Shown: positions 12,779 through 26,450 of the stretch, one piece after another
How positions within the stretch are numbered: position 1 is the stretch's first letter
How the letters are laid out: every line of letters starts with the position of its first letter
Program-made: the position numbers and the translations under genes
Notes under the pieces: generated by a model
What the model saw: only the letters and a program-made list of their open reading frames with translations
Databases searched by the model: none
Told to the model about the DNA's origin: nothing
NCBI RefSeq assembly: GCF_029227915.1
Contig: NC_079878.1
Coordinates: forward strand, 5,580,001 to 5,644,000
Direction of reading: 5' to 3'
From: Hydractinia symbiolongicarpus
Lineage: Eukaryota; Cnidaria; Hydrozoa; Anthoathecata; Hydractiniidae
DNA: 64,000 bases

Positions 12779-14739
12779 ATCAGACCGCGCCCCTTCATTC
12801 TGCAGCTTTCAACTCGGTAACAAATTTCTGTTTGACAAGGCGATCGTTATTATTAAGTCGGCCTTGGGAAACAAAATTTTAATTTAAAAAGATAATTCGA
12901 GCTTGTACGTCAGTAGATTGATAAAGAACAGTTAATCTGACTTTAAAAGTAGATTAACCAGTCAAATAACTACACAAAGAGAGGATTATTATTAGATCCT
13001 AGTTAGCAAATGACTATTTATTAATTTCCCTAATGTTACTCATCCTTATTTTATTGTAAATCGAGATTTGTATTATTTTAGTATAATATGGAGACAGGAA
13101 CCTGTGATCATTAAATTTACCTATGTGGTTTGAGATAATTGCTTTCTGCCGCGCATATAGCAAATGCAATCCCTTGAATGGCGTTCATTCTTGCCCCTTT
13201 AAGATTTTAGGCATTATTTCAAAACCTTTTTTACGATATAATGCAACAGAAAATTCTTTACTTATATCGTGTTTTATCTCCCTAATTAAACACACAACCT
13301 TTTCTCTGATTTCCTGGTTACTCAAATCTAATTTGAACATAAATTCAAAAACATTTTTTACACTCTCTCCTTCTTTTCTTTAACAACACAAGCTATATTT
13401 CTAAGCATGGCGAATGACAGATTTATAATACAGGTCCAAAACAATTTCTGATCATATCAAAACTACATAAACTTAAACATATACTTATTACTCCAACGAA
13501 TGAAAAAACATGGCCTAAGAATATATCACAAGAAATGGTTTGAGTTAACATGTATTACCTTTATTGAAATGATTACTTTGGTTTTCTATGTTTTCCAAAT
13601 TACCTAAATCCCGAAGTGCATCCCGGGAATGATACTTAGGAATGGTTGCATGACTAGGTAATTGCTTGTTGGCCATTAGCTATGTTGATTATTCAAGCAT
13701 TTTCTAGCTTTTCCAGACATTGTTAGTGAAGATTTACCCTAAAAAATTATTAGCTTCTATCTATATTAGAATACTCGTACACCTCTGTTACGCAAAATGG
13801 TACCGCAAGTAACGAGACACACGCGATGCAGTATAAAAAGAGCGGGTGGATTTTTCCACGAACCATCAACTAATTTTTAAAAATAAGCGGTGTAAATAAA
13901 AGGCTTATGTTTAAATATAACTGAAATAAATATATACAAAGAAACAATTTCTTTTATATAATAAGAACATTCTCCTAATTTTATTGTACTTCACACTATA
14001 TATGCCATGTTTTGCAATTACATGTATTTAAAAAGCAAAATAAATAGAGAAATTTGATGTCAATTTTTTTAATTGTGTCATGGTAACACAGGCTTGGACA
14101 CCTGCAAAAATAAAAACAACCTTTATTTTGCATTTCATCCTCACATAAGTAACACAAAACGTTTTGAAATCGAGGTTACATGTAAAAAATTTTAATACCT
14201 TGCATTACTCTTTTCCACGTCTAGATCTGTTCTTGAAACTTTTGACGCAAACATTTTATTCGCAGGAATTTATATGCCTTATCAACAAATAAATAAAATA
14301 AATCGACCATCAATTGACGTCACTAGCACACATATGACATATTGTGTTTAAAATTCAGTTACCAGCAAAGATTAGTGATTTTTATATATTTGATATACGT
14401 AAATCAAATAACAGGAACCAATAGGGATGTATCGTGTTTTGATTTGAAAAAGATGATAAAGAAATTTTTGGAGACATCTACTGATTTTTAATGACACGGA
14501 GAACAGATATTAAAATAAGATTTTTATGTTGTTAAGACTACGAAACTGGAGGTCAAACCGTTTTTATTTGTTGGGAAGAAATGATAATGTCACGAAATAC
14601 CAAAAAAATGTTTAAGTTTTAAATTTTTCAACTTCCTGATTTCTTTTCACAGTTTCATAGTTTCTTTCGTCTTTCTTTTCAATTCAGTTTAGGCTCCCGA
14701 ATATTTAGTTGCTACCTTTTATCATATTGGCTTAACGGT

Positions 14740-14805
14740 TTGGATTTCCTCCATTGATGCTCTGGATAATTGTTGGATTTCCTCCATTGATGCTATAGTT
14801 AATTG
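14740..14805. repeat. Direct tandem repeat, period 33 bp, two copies
   Basis: The 22-bp core ttggatttcctccattgatg.. followed by a diverged half (ctctggataattg, then ctatagttaattg) appears twice back to back, at 14740-14772 and 14773-14805. Copies differ at a few positions. Confidence 0.8.
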
Positions 14806-17800
14806 TCGGTTTTAAGATCAAAGGGAAGAAGAGGCCATCTTATAAATCTGCATTCTGTTAGAGCTTTTTTATAAGTAACACTTTAAAGCATCACAAGGCT
14901 CAAACCTTACAAAAAAAACAATACTTTACAAGCAACAGTGTTACAGAAACTTAAGCAGCGTTAAGTGTCAGATAAAATTTTTGTCGCTTATAGAAAAACT
15001 TTTCACAATGTGTATATTAAAATAATAAATCGCCAGGTAGAGCTTGCAAAGGGTAAATAAACTTACTTTCACTTCATGCTTGCCCATACACGAAACAGAC
15101 GCAATAAAAAGTTACATGATATGAAATAACATCCAAAGTTAATAATAGACCATGAATACGTCCGTCTTAAAATTATAATCTGGATTAAAAAATATTTCCT
15201 ATCAGCCGTTTGAAACAATAAACGTCTGTCCATTTTTAATATATTTACATATTGGAATTACATTGCACCCTGGGATTATAGTTTTTCTGCAACTAATCGG
15301 TGAAAGTTATATTAGCTTGCATCTTTAGCTATTGTTTAATTTTTTTGATTTTTTAATCATAAAATGATAGTAGACAGTTTCTAAGTTTTACATGCATCTC
15401 AAACATAAGGAAACTAAATTTATTTGGTGCTGCGTGAAATGAAAATAGGATACTTTAATTTAGGAACCCAATACAACCTGACGTAATTAAATAAACTAAA
15501 TGATCAACCTTTGGAAACGCTACCTTCCATAGCATTTCCGAAAAAACTTAAACCCATGAAATTTAAAACTACCCTAACAATGGTTGTAAAAGATACCTTT
15601 CTTCTAAAAAAGGTGTACCGTGCTAATATGCACGAAACTGTGGACGAAACTATAGATTTTTGCGCTAATAAGAGTTGATTCTATTGATACATATACAAAT
15701 GCCAAACAAAGAAAGTTAAACCTCTTCTAATAAAATACTAATCCAGTTAATCTGGTTTTCAGACATACTATATTAAAAAAACTAATAAAAAACTTATAGT
15801 TACAGAGATGTAGCTAAATTCGTACTTTATTAGCATGTTATTTGTAAGACTAAGATTATTTTAAGACAAAGTGATTTAACAACCTCGTTCCCAGGTTTTG
15901 TCATTTGTGTATGAAAACAACGATAACAAATCAAGGTCAGAATAAAATGTAGAAAACAGCGATTCCACTGACAATTGACAAATTTACAGAGATCTTTTAT
16001 AATTTTGAGAAAAAAAATTTAATATTGTATTTAATATTAGTTATTATAAATCACGAAAACATGTTAGGCTGACAAACAGTTTTAACCAACTTTCAGAGGG
16101 CTTTGACTTTATTTATTTATGTAAAATTCGCAAAATTTGTTGATACCTGCATAAAAGAACCAGATGGCTGTGTTTAATCATTTTTCAAATGGTCAAATGG
16201 TCAATACTCTGTAGCCAACACGCTCGCACAGGAAAAAACCATTATAATTACTTGTGGCAGCGAAATTCAAAATTAGTTGCCCTGTTTCCTTTTATTTTGA
16301 TTGTAGAAACACCATACCTTCTCCTTAAAAACTTACCTTGCTTTCATTTCTGTCCACATCTTAAAAAACCTTTTCATGCGTGAATCATCGAGTCATTATA
16401 ACATCAAATGTATATAATCAATAAATATATAACGAAAGTAATTTAAAAAGTATCATGATGGGAAAGCTATAATGAGTTCAAAAGAACATGAATCATGGCC
16501 ATTACCTTTCTTATATCGTGGTAAATCCTACCAGAGTGTCAAAATTTAAATTTGGTTCCGTTTTATGAGAAAGCTACAACAAATTCATTGTTCAAACACA
16601 AAGTATCTAGAAATACGTATACCACGAGTTCCGTTCCTTATTTTTCTATTCTTTATTGATATCAAAAAGTTGTATATACACGTGTTACGCATTCTTAAGA
16701 GGATTATGTTATATCAATAACAATAACGCGTTACAACAATCGTGGATGATAATGCAATACCCTGAAGATATGGATAAGTCATCAAAAATTGCTGATATTG
16801 CATTAATATATACCTTTTTAACTTCTTGAAAATATTACATTCGTTGGGAATGACTCCAACCGAAGCAATATTGAAGTAGAAAGGGAAACCTTAGCAGGCC
16901 TTACATTTATTTTTCGATGCGATTGCGCAGTTAGCGTAAACATGTTTGTGGGGATGTTTTTGACCTCAGGTAAATCAAGTAACAATTATTCACATACCAT
17001 TTGGGATTTGAGAGGACGTGCTTCCATCTTCTGCAAGCTGATTGAAAAAGAATTATAAGGGACAAAATACGCAAATTAATAGAACACCACCACTCCTTCG
17101 TTCTATTAAAGGATGTCACTAAAGTTAAAACAGAGTAAAGCAAGTAAAAGGTATAGAGAACTCTACGAAGAAGTACGTCGTTGCTTCCTGTTGTAATTGC
17201 TTCGGCAAATTATTAAAAATGTTTTCAAGTGTGTATGAACTTGTGGTTTCTCTACTGTTACAATGCATGTACTATTGACGTCAGCATTATTTAGTTGAGG
17301 CGACCACTAATGGCAATTCTTGCATCAGTACAATGCAGCTGGACATACTCGTAAAACGTTTGTAGCAAGCTCAACAAGTTTTTATTGCCCTTAATGTGTT
17401 TGTTTTGTCTTAAAATAGAAATGATCTCACCTCAGTCAATATTTTTAAAATATATCATTTCCTCCAATGTTAGCTTCAAATGCAGTAAATAAGACCGCAT
17501 CGACGTGCGAGAAAGTGCTTTAACCTCGATTACATGTGAGGAAATAATACCAGCTTTTTGATTGGTGTTTTCTAAATCGTCCCATTGCATTGCAATGCTT
17601 CATCATTGCTGTATTGTTTTAATGACCTTGTTCTTTATTGAATATTAGCACAAGTGGGGATAATTAAGTTTTAAAAGGTGTGACCAGGGTAGGCCCTAAA
17701 TCTGCCTTAATGATAAAATTTATCTGGAGTTAGTAGCGCTCTTTTTTTCTTTAAATACTCAGTAGGGGATTAAAAATCCGGCTTAAATTGGATTAATAAC

Positions 17801-18854
17801 CAGCAAGGCTCTCACGATAAATGCAAGGAAAGTAAAACACTGCGGTTTTAGCCTTTATGAACTGCGAAACTGTGGTTTATTGTTATTTTTCATTTATCAC
17901 TATTTATTTGTTTTCCTTTTCCACTGAACTAAACTTTTAGAATCTTTTTGGCACTAAAATGGTAAGTCGACCTTCCATTGTGTTTTGCTGAATATTTTGA
18001 CCACATTTTATAAGGATAATGATTGGTTTATATTGAGTAGAAATCATTCCTACTTTTGACATCGTCTGACGTCAAGAACTCGATCAATGACAATTGAACT
18101 AGAAAAGTAGGAAACTCATCGCGAATGTGCGATTTGATTAATGTCGATCAGTTCAAGTGCAATCATTAAACTGGAAACCCGTTTTTCAGTTACCGAAACA
18201 CGTAAATTGAAGTCGGCGCAAGGCTAAATTACAGACACGATATTTATTGGCCATAACTTGTAACCGCTTTTAAAATTGCTCTTTTTGTGGTATGTATCCT
18301 TTTCAATGCTGGAACAAGGCCAAAAATCAATGAAGAAGAAGTGTTATTAAAAATCATGGATGTTTTAAAGTTTGTGAAAAAAACTTTTCCGTCACAAAAA
18401 ATATATATAATAGGACACATTAATTTTTTTCATGCTTTAACTTAATGTTTGGAAAGGATTATACAAAAGAAAGGATTGATTGAAAATCTCTTCTTTGTAA
18501 AACAAATAATCCCACATAGCTCCCTAAAAATTCCAAATTATTTTTTTATTGGTTTGAGGGTAAAAGCTATTAAGTCAACTGTCACGTATCACAAAGACTG
18601 AGATCATTTTCTAAATATACCAACCTTCTAATTACTCTTCACACGCTTGTGTTATTAGGAGGCGTACCAAGTCTCGACATTAATCTGACTTTCTGGTCAG
18701 TCTGTGGTAAGTTGTTAACACAACGCGTGACAGGAAAATTGAAGCTTTTAAATTCTTATTGTTAACTTATCCACAAATGAAGCATTTACGTAAGGAACAA
18801 GTAGTACTGAACGTTACACAAATAAAACATTTCTTTGAAAATAAAACTATTGAC

Positions 18855-18935
18855 TAACCTTGTTCGTAGAGTCTCTTGTCGGTCAGACTGACTTCAGATA
18901 CCAAAAAAATAAAAAGGGCCTTGGAAACGAGATTG
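18855..18935. mobile_element. Fold-back element, CTCGTCCCCAGG family
   Basis: Left end taaccttgttcgtagagtctc and right end gggccttggaaacgagattg are complementary with mismatches. Flanking 9-mers (actattgac, agtgttaac) share only 6 of 9 positions, so the duplication is uncertain. Total length is about 81 bp. Confidence 0.45.
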
Positions 18936-21900
18936 AGTGTTAACAGAGTGGTATCCAATCTTTTGTAATAAACTAATCTTGTACGATACATCCAACGTTT
19001 AGCCGCTACGACATTCTTCTTGAAATAATCTTGAAAATGGAAAGAATGGAGTGATAACGTTTCTCCCAGTATTGTCTATATAGCCCACACATAAAGGTGC
19101 AACATACTCAAGTTACAAAATATAACAAAACCATAAGTACAAGTGTTGGTAAGTTGTCACACCAGCTGAAAGTGTTGATAATTGTACTTTAAAATGTTTT
19201 CCTCTTCAACGGGCTGTTTTTTTTAGCAAGTGATTTCGTTGACAAAAAAACATTTTTTATAAAAGTGGCAACGTTCGCAAACCACTTATATTTATTGACT
19301 TTTAAGCATATATATCTTTACAATATTTTGCCTTGTTCAATGTGAGGGGACGGTTAGGGCGGCAGCAATATTAAATGCAACAAAAAGTTCACTTTGGACG
19401 AAACATTATAATTTTATACGTAATTTAGTTGTGTATTTTTTTTTATTTTTTTTCTGTTCGATGCAACATTTCATACTGCAGTCCTAACACTTCAGCCAAT
19501 CTAGAGGGTTTCAATTTTAGAAGAAATTCTTCTCTGCAGGCATCAATCATAATGAGGTCTCTTTAATCACCTATTAAATGAGTTCCTTAAATTTTCAATC
19601 TCTCCCCTCTAACAAACAACCTATGTCTACGTCTATCTTATCCTCGAGAATTAGAAAGTAGAGAATCTTTCACAAATTCTGAAGGAATCTATTTTATTTC
19701 ATTTATTGAATTTATGTACACTTTCAGACACTTTAGAAATAAGTCGAAGAGAGAATGCGAGAAAATTCATAAATCTTTTTACTTACTGAGATTCTGCATT
19801 ATAAATAACAATTTTTTAGAAGCCAGTCTAATAGATTGAAAGCATACTAGTTGCCGTTCAACAAAAGCATCTGGTTTTAAAGTTTTATCTAACTAGTTCC
19901 AAGTAATAAATATTTTTTCACAGTAGTTTTAGATACGAAACCATATGCAGATCATAATGCTAGTAATTTGTCTTAAACACTCATATATTATACATTAAAA
20001 ACACGTTTCTGAGATAATACTACTTTTCACATTGTGGAAGAAAGACTTTTAATACAATATATTTGGCTCTATTGTTCGTATTCCCAGCCCACACATGACA
20101 ATAAAGATACTATGATAACGCTTCAAATTATAAAATATAAAACCATAAGTACCTCAAACAGTTTTTGTGGTGTTCCTTTATTCCCCTTTTTCTCCTCTTA
20201 AGCAATAAAATTCGTGACTTGGAAACTTTTTCATCATTTTTTATCACCTGGACGTACGCTTTCAATTACTGTCAAGTAGATGACGAAAGTAGGTAGAACC
20301 AAAAGCTGACACAAAAAATGAAATGTCAAAAACGATAAGTACTGAAATATATAGTCGAATTATACAACATCATTAAGATAAGAGTGTGTTGTAAATCCAA
20401 TCTAATCAATTCAAAACAATGACACCTTTAACCTTTCGGTATTTTAATAAACGCTTCACAAAAAGATCAGCAATGATTCCTTCCATTTGGAAATTCACAA
20501 AAGTTAATTGACGCACTACCTATAGGCTAAGCTGTTTATGGATTTACTTAACTTATTTCTGTTAGAAGATTACTACTGTGTGTTCCAATGTAGTTGGAAT
20601 ATTTCTTCTTAGCTGCTGTAACAATAAAGGAATAAGGTATGGAAACAGGTAAAAGAGCCCTGAGACGAGGTTGCATGCAGGTTACTTACACAACTTACAT
20701 ATTTAAATTAAGTCACTTCCAGTGAATGTGTTAAAAAGCTGCAGTTTTTCTTCGGAGGAAATCCAAGGTCACACGATCCTCAAATTGACTATACTTACGC
20801 CTTATTTACAAGACTGAGTTTTTTCGTAGTTGTTACCTATGCACCGCAGAGAAAAATTGCACTAAAGATTATATACAAGGAACTGTGAATCTGACCACGT
20901 ATGTCTTTTTTTGTCGGGCTTACCACCTATTTCGAAAAGGGTTCTCCGTCGTGTGTAGCGCCTATTTCAAAGAGAGTTTTTAGCTAAAGAACAGATTGGT
21001 AGCATTAATTATTTTTTGTCACAATGCTACAGCAGAAAAGAAATTGCGCTGTTGCTGCCCAACTTGGTATGCGACGCACATTACAATTGTACTAAGTACT
21101 TCACCTAGATGCTTTCGAGTATAATGTCTTTTTGAAAAGAAACGAACGTTCCCCATAAGTTCGGTTTAATAAACAGACCGGCTACCCTCGGTCTGTCGTT
21201 ACCACGTCGTGAGAGTTAAAGAAATATTGATGTTGGCAAATATAAGCGATGATGTAACCAATCTCGTGCTAAAATTCTAACCAATAAACACATTATATTT
21301 TTATATTGTCTCGGAAGCACAAAAAATCCACGATGTAGATTTTTTTTCGAGTGGGTTTATTCATTTCACTGTATACTGTCTTTAACTGCCATTTTTGTTG
21401 TTGTTTTTATCACTTGTCATTGTATAAGAGCAGCCCTGGGGACGAGATTTTTTGTCAGGGGTAGATGGACCACCCTGGCTTCTTGAAGAGATTGTTACGT
21501 AATATCAACAGGACAAAATTGATAAAATTCTATCTTTTAATGTAAATAATCCTATACTGGTTCACTACTCTACTTGTTAACTGTCTGGATTTGGCATGCG
21601 GGAAATATGGGTTTTTTGTCATTCTGATTGGCTTAGCGTTCTTGACGATGGGTCGGTATCAAGCGCTATTTCCTGTCGTCAAGATAAATGGTAGCTTAAA
21701 ATATAAACAATCACGAAAATGAAGTTTAAAGCAGTATTAGAAATGATTATTTACCTAAATCCTACAGAAGGGTTTTTTTGGTAATTATTGTATTATTATA
21801 TCTAAACATATAACAAAACAATTTGTCGTGATATAAGCACCTTTTTTTTTTCGTTATCTGTTGTTAAACGAACTTTTGACATAAGTTATGAATATGGTTT

Positions 21901-22130
21901 CAGCTGACGCCACAACAACTTAAAGAAGCCCTAAGGACGAATTTGGATTTTTATAATAAAGTAATTTATTGAAAATCTATTTCACTGATGTAATTATCAG
22001 GCATCAAGATGCGTCTCATAAAACATTATCATTTATTTTTTATTATTTTTGCTCCAATTATTATTAACCCAGAATGGTCTCTTCAGTTTCTATTGGATTA
22101 GCTTTCAATAAGGGTCCTGCGAAGAGAGCC
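18936..22130. other. Gene-free stretch with isolated fold-back ends
   Basis: No exon recognised. Isolated right-hand ends of the fold-back family occur at 20651-20673 (aaaagagccctgagacgagg) and 21430-21447 (cagccctggggacgag). A hairpin cagaccg...cggtctg sits near 21174-21196. The remainder is AT-rich. Confidence 0.45.
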
Positions 22131-22134
22131 CTAG

Positions 22135-22320
22135 TGGCACTTAAAGTTTAGAGCTACGTGCAGTAACAGCAATAGCCCAACTAGACAACCACTCTGGATA
22201 TCAATCCTATTCTCGTGCTAAACGCCAAGCAGAAAAAATAGTCTCAGCCGGGATTCGAACCAAAGACCTTCCGCACAGGAAGCGAAAGCTCTACCACAAG
22301 ATGAACACTTGGTAAACCTA
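22135..22320 (-). mobile_element. tRNA-like SINE candidate
   Basis: On the minus strand, gtggtagagc resembles a pol III A box and ggttcgaatcccggc is a near-perfect B box about 40 nt downstream, the spacing of a tRNA-derived promoter. The anticodon stem does not fold into a 5-bp stem with a 7-nt loop (cttcc-tgtgc-ggaag leaves a 5-nt loop). It is therefore more likely a tRNA-derived SINE head or decayed tRNA than a working tRNA gene. The B-box-distal part (22135-22240) is the presumed SINE body, with no certain 3' end. Confidence 0.4.
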
Positions 22321-24240
22321 CCCTGAGTGAATAACTATGAACATTAACGCATGGGAATGCAATAACTGACTTATTATCAATCTTTCTAAGCGAGAAGCTA
22401 TAAATTCGACATTTGTTAAATGTTTTTTGTTATTAATACAAAGAAGTTAAGTAAAGAAACACAATACTAAATCATATGTACCTAAAATATTACAGAAGAG
22501 TTTGCGAATTTTCTTATCTTCAGCTTTTTTTTTGATAAAAAAATTCTCTATTATTTCCGCCATGCTGAAAATACCGGAGATTTTTGTAGACTGTAGAATG
22601 ATGAGCTAACAATTATATTATAAGAGCCAGTGAAAAGACATAAAGAAAGTAGAATCTGTGAGGACGTGTGTTGACCTTATGGAAGTCATTTATGTAAACC
22701 CGGACGGGCACTATCACAGTAAGAAAAAGCTGTAGAAATAAAATGGACATACATCGGAAGAGAATTAAAGAAAAAAATGAATGAGATGTACCAAAAACAA
22801 ATGAAGGAAAAGTTTGCTAATTAACAACGGAAATATATCCGCGCCAAAATGAACAAAATGAGTTACCACGTTTCCTTAAAAGCAAAGAAAACCACGAGGT
22901 TATGTCAAATTTCTAAAAATAGATTTGCACACCACTTTGTGGAGTACGAAGAATTTGAATAGGAAATATAGAAGCAAGCTTTTCTGTTTTTAGAATAAAT
23001 TCTTTAATTATTTCCGGTTTTGGTTTTATCAATTGTACTTAATCACAACATAATTTTAAAGGTAAATTAGATTGTGGTAGATTTTTACTTCTCTTTTTTA
23101 CTTGGATGTCGTTGTTTACGTAAAAAGCATCCGGTCCAACGAAAGAACGCCTTCCGGGAGATAATTATTGACCAAGGGAACAAACAGAGACTTTCGATTA
23201 TAACTACCGTCAATATAAATTCCCATTAAAAGGGCATTTACTGAAAGAAATAAAAAATGCTGAATCAAACAATATTGTTAGTTTCCTGTATACTTGCTTT
23301 CAAGGCTTGCCATATTAAACTACCGCATAGAGTTAAGCATAAATACCTGGAGAACACCCGCTGTAAGTATTAGGTATTAACAGCTGATAACTACGTTCTG
23401 AGTAATGATACATAGGCGAAAAAAACAGTAATAAATTGATGTCGTGGCAATAAAAAATGCAGAAAAAAATTAAGAGCTACGAAGCTGTATAAAATTGGGT
23501 TCCATAAAAAAACAGAAACAAAATATTGGTTTTGTCAATGGCAGAAAATGAATTTTGAAAAAAACACAACGCAACTGAGAGACACAACAAGTGGTTACAA
23601 ATAAAGATTTGACAAGGTATTGCTGTTGACAAATTATTTTCCTCTTCTTTGGCACAAATTGGACCATCATGTAGACAGTGTTATGATGAAGTGAACAATT
23701 ATTAAGTACCTGTCTCATTAATAGCTTCCTATTATGACAAACATAAAAATCACTAACATATTAGGGGACATCCTGTTCCGTCAATGTGATGTCAAACATA
23801 AAAAACATAATAAATAAAGTATTGGTGGACACTTCCATCACTAAACCTTACCTCGTTGGTCAAAACACGCAGTCATATATATAACTTGAAAACAAACTTC
23901 TGCGAAATATAGACTGCAAGTTCTAAATAAAAAAGCGACCAACTCCAGTGTAAATTTTCCCCAAAATAATTACATTCCGCAGGGTCGAGGCTGAAAAACA
24001 GCGGGAAATTATTTATAATTCAACATTGCTGTTTATCAATGTAAAAAGATAAAGTTTAATTGGCAGGTGTTTCACCAAGCCTTTATGCTTTTTCAACATT
24101 TTGTAACAATTGTTCAACGGCATTCAGCAGAAATCGGTGGCCGGTGGAGAAATCTGTGGGTTCGTCTGTTCTTTCTATACCGCATTAAGTGCGTCTCGCT
24201 ACTTGCGGTACCATTTTTCATGTCTTTTCATTTTTAGGAT
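22321..24240. other. Gene-free stretch
   Basis: No coding exon or repeat that I can support. Open frames (for example 23470-23718 minus) have no recognisable features. Confidence 0.4.
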
Positions 24241-25098
24241 TGTGTATCGTTCAAGACTATTTTGGGTGAAGCGAAATCAGTGACCGGTGAAATAACAGCC
24301 GCATGGTTGAAAACAACTTTACCACCACTCTTGTCCCGCTATCTGTTGAAGAATATTTTCAATGCCGACGAATTCAGTTCTTTTACCAGTGCTTGCCGAA
24401 ACATACCACTTTACAAAAGAAAAGTGTGTTGGTAGCAAGCAAAGCAAAAGTCATTTAACTGGAATGGCAGCAGGCAATGCTTTCAGTGTAATATTGCAAA
24501 TATTTGGTATCCACAACACCACTTTAATCATGCAACCAATGGACCAAGTTGTTATTTGATTCCTCGCAGTGAAAAAGCAGATCCTAAATTTGGATACGAA
24601 CAATGAGTTTCCTAATTTCCAATTCTAACTGCTGTGAGAACGTTGCAAAAAACATGGGATTCTGTTCCTAATCAAACTTTCACGAACTGTTTTAAAAATG
24701 CAGGAATATCAAGCAAAACTGTGGAAAGAGCACTAAGCGATTAAGATGATCTGTTTGCTAATTTGGAAGTTGAGGAAACCGTGGTGAGAGAATTGGAAGA
24801 GAATCTTGAAATAATAAAGGGTAACTTACGTGTGGATTATCGAATGACAGCCGAAGAACTGGTAGACGTGGATTTACAAGCATCCGTCAGTGGGACCTTG
24901 TCCGATGCTGATATAATTGCTGAAGTGTGCAGGAATTCTGTGAACTACAATGATGGCATATCAGATAACGACGAAGCAAACGAATTACCACTCGCAAATT
25001 CATTATACAAAGATGTATTTAATGCCATTATCACGTTAGAAGATTACTGTGTGTCTTCCAACTTTGGAAACGATTTAATGGTTGCATTAAAAATGTAA
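24241..25098 (+). pseudogene. Tigger/pogo-type transposase remnant (Tc1/mariner superfamily)
   Basis: Translated pieces in shifting frames match the order of a Tigger/jerky-like DDE transposase. First comes an NIFNADE block (first catalytic Asp region), then KEKCVGSKQSKSHLT, then NTTLIMQPMDQ (the NTT..L.QPMDQG hallmark), then a C-terminal acidic region (24763-25098, open for 111 codons). About 150-200 residues that should separate the second and fourth blocks are missing, and several frameshifts and stops are present, so it cannot encode active transposase. No terminal inverted repeats with flanking TA were identified. Family recognition rests on motif memory only. Confidence 0.7.
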
Positions 25099-25423
25099 AC
25101 AGGGCCGTTGATAAACTGAATAAAAAAAAGTTAAATATTGATGACTATTTCCAGAGATCATAAAGATCCTTGGAAAAAGTCTTTAATATTCGTACTGCAC
25201 TGTTCATATTAAAAATCTATGTCCTATTCCTTGTTTGCAAGTTTACAAAGATTTTCCTCTGCCTAAAAATTCAAAATAAGGAACACACTCCCTAATTCAA
25301 TACACCTTTCCCGAGACTTTATCTTTTGATGTACCGCAACTTTTTCTGTTGAGTTTTGCACACACTTCTGCAAGATGATCAGATAACGATACTACCCTAA
25401 GGATAGAAATGTTAGGAGAAAAA

Positions 25424-25468
25424 GATTTGGCGGATTCGGCGGTTTAATATGTAAAATGTCCGCCAAAT
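25424..25468. repeat. Short inverted repeat
   Basis: atttggcgga (25424-25433) and tccgccaaat (25459-25468) are perfect 10-bp inverted repeats with a 25-nt spacer, beside a T-rich tract. It may be a MITE end or a small hairpin. The function is unknown. Confidence 0.6.
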
Positions 25469-25632
25469 TATATCCCCGCTAATTTTTTTTCTTTTTTTTT
25501 TTAGCCCGCCATTATGAAATTTTGAAAAAAACCCTAAAATTTATTATTTACAATTATTTTTTTATTACTACTTTCTATTTATTCTGATTGTTCGAGTGTT
25601 TTGATTGTTTTTGAATTTTAAAGTCTCGCTGC

Positions 25633-26040
25633 CTACAATCCTTGAAAGAATGAGCGTGCGCCTCTGATGCATAGTAAAGTTGATCTTAACAAACTAAATG
25701 AGATCTTCGACCTTATGAAGTTGGTCGATTGTTGAACTGTGACATCCCGCTTTTCAGCAATCATCTCTGAGAGCCGTTTGTAAAATGCTCCACACTCACG
25801 ACCCATTCCTCCATTTGTTGAGAAGACAAGACAGTGCATATGAAACATCAAAACTGATTCCACAGACACATTCAGTGGATAATCAAGGAAGGGTCCAGTT
25901 ATATCGAATACGCGTGCATCCTGGAACTGTTCTTTGTTGAGATCGTACGCAAGCTCCTTGATGGGAAGATTTGTTAACCAGTTTGAACGCCAGGTTGAGC
26001 GCTTAATAAGAGCCGTAAACTGTGCCCCACATCAAGGCGG
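25633..26040 (-). pseudogene. Fragment of a mobile-element ORF C-terminus
   Basis: The minus frame is open from about 26040 to the stop at 25633. It contains the blocks RSTWRSNWLTNLPIKEL and HCLVFSTNGGMGRECGAFYK, then FIRSKISFSLLRSTLLCIRG. The pattern LVFSTxGGMGxEC...KISFxLLRS...RG resembles the C-terminal part of transposon-linked ORFs abundant in cnidarian genomes, as I recall them. The precise superfamily is not established. The 5' part is absent, so this is a truncated relic. The upstream edge overlaps a 270-bp tandem duplication. Confidence 0.45.
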
Positions 26041-26450
26041 AGAGCTCTAGTACAGTTTTACAGCATGTGGTAAATTGAGTGAAGTGTGCACAGCATTATA
26101 GTGTTTTGAGTGTAATATATTTTTTAACAAATAACTTTCCACAACTTCACCTGAAATAAAAAGACAGCCCGTTGTTACCCCATCATAGCAATATCAGTCG
26201 ACCAATATTTCTTATTTTGCAGAATAAGTTTCTATGAAAGTTTAAAACTTAATCGTGCAGCAGGCTGAGCGCTTAGTACATGTAAACCGTGTGGCCCATC
26301 TGTATAGGCGTAATATCTTTCTCCAAGAAAACTTTATCGGAACTTCAGTTTAAATAAAAAGACAGGAAACAACCTGTCGGTATCCAGCTAAAAAACACTC
26401 AGTAATTTTATTTTGTGAAATAAGTTCGTGTGAAATTTAAAAATTTATTG
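25991..26450. repeat. Divergent tandem duplication, period about 270 bp
   Basis: Unit 1 (25991-26260) and unit 2 (26261-about 26450) share, in order, cagg(t/c)tgagcgctta, a ctgaaataaaaagacag-like block, a cagt..tatttt block, and gaataagttt/gaaataagtt followed by gaaa(g)tttaaaa. Unit 2 is shorter and diverged. Unit 1 starts inside the mobile-element ORF fragment, so that relic may have been duplicated. Confidence 0.5.

Larger units (their letters stand above)
8970..18854. other. Long gene-free stretch
   Basis: About 9.9 kb without a supportable exon. It holds single or eroded ends of the fold-back family (12713-12778, about 15880-15895), the short tandem duplications listed separately, and AT-rich non-coding DNA. 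Open frames of 60-86 codons (for example 10186-10404 and 13123-13383) have low-complexity, Phe/Ile/Leu-rich translations and no recognisable motifs. It may be intergenic or part of a large intron; the sequence does not say which. Confidence 0.5.

Noticed and set aside
22235-22310. Possible functional tRNA gene on the minus strand
   Set aside because: A and B boxes are good but the anticodon arm has a 5-nt loop and the acceptor stem does not pair, so it was called a SINE-like sequence.
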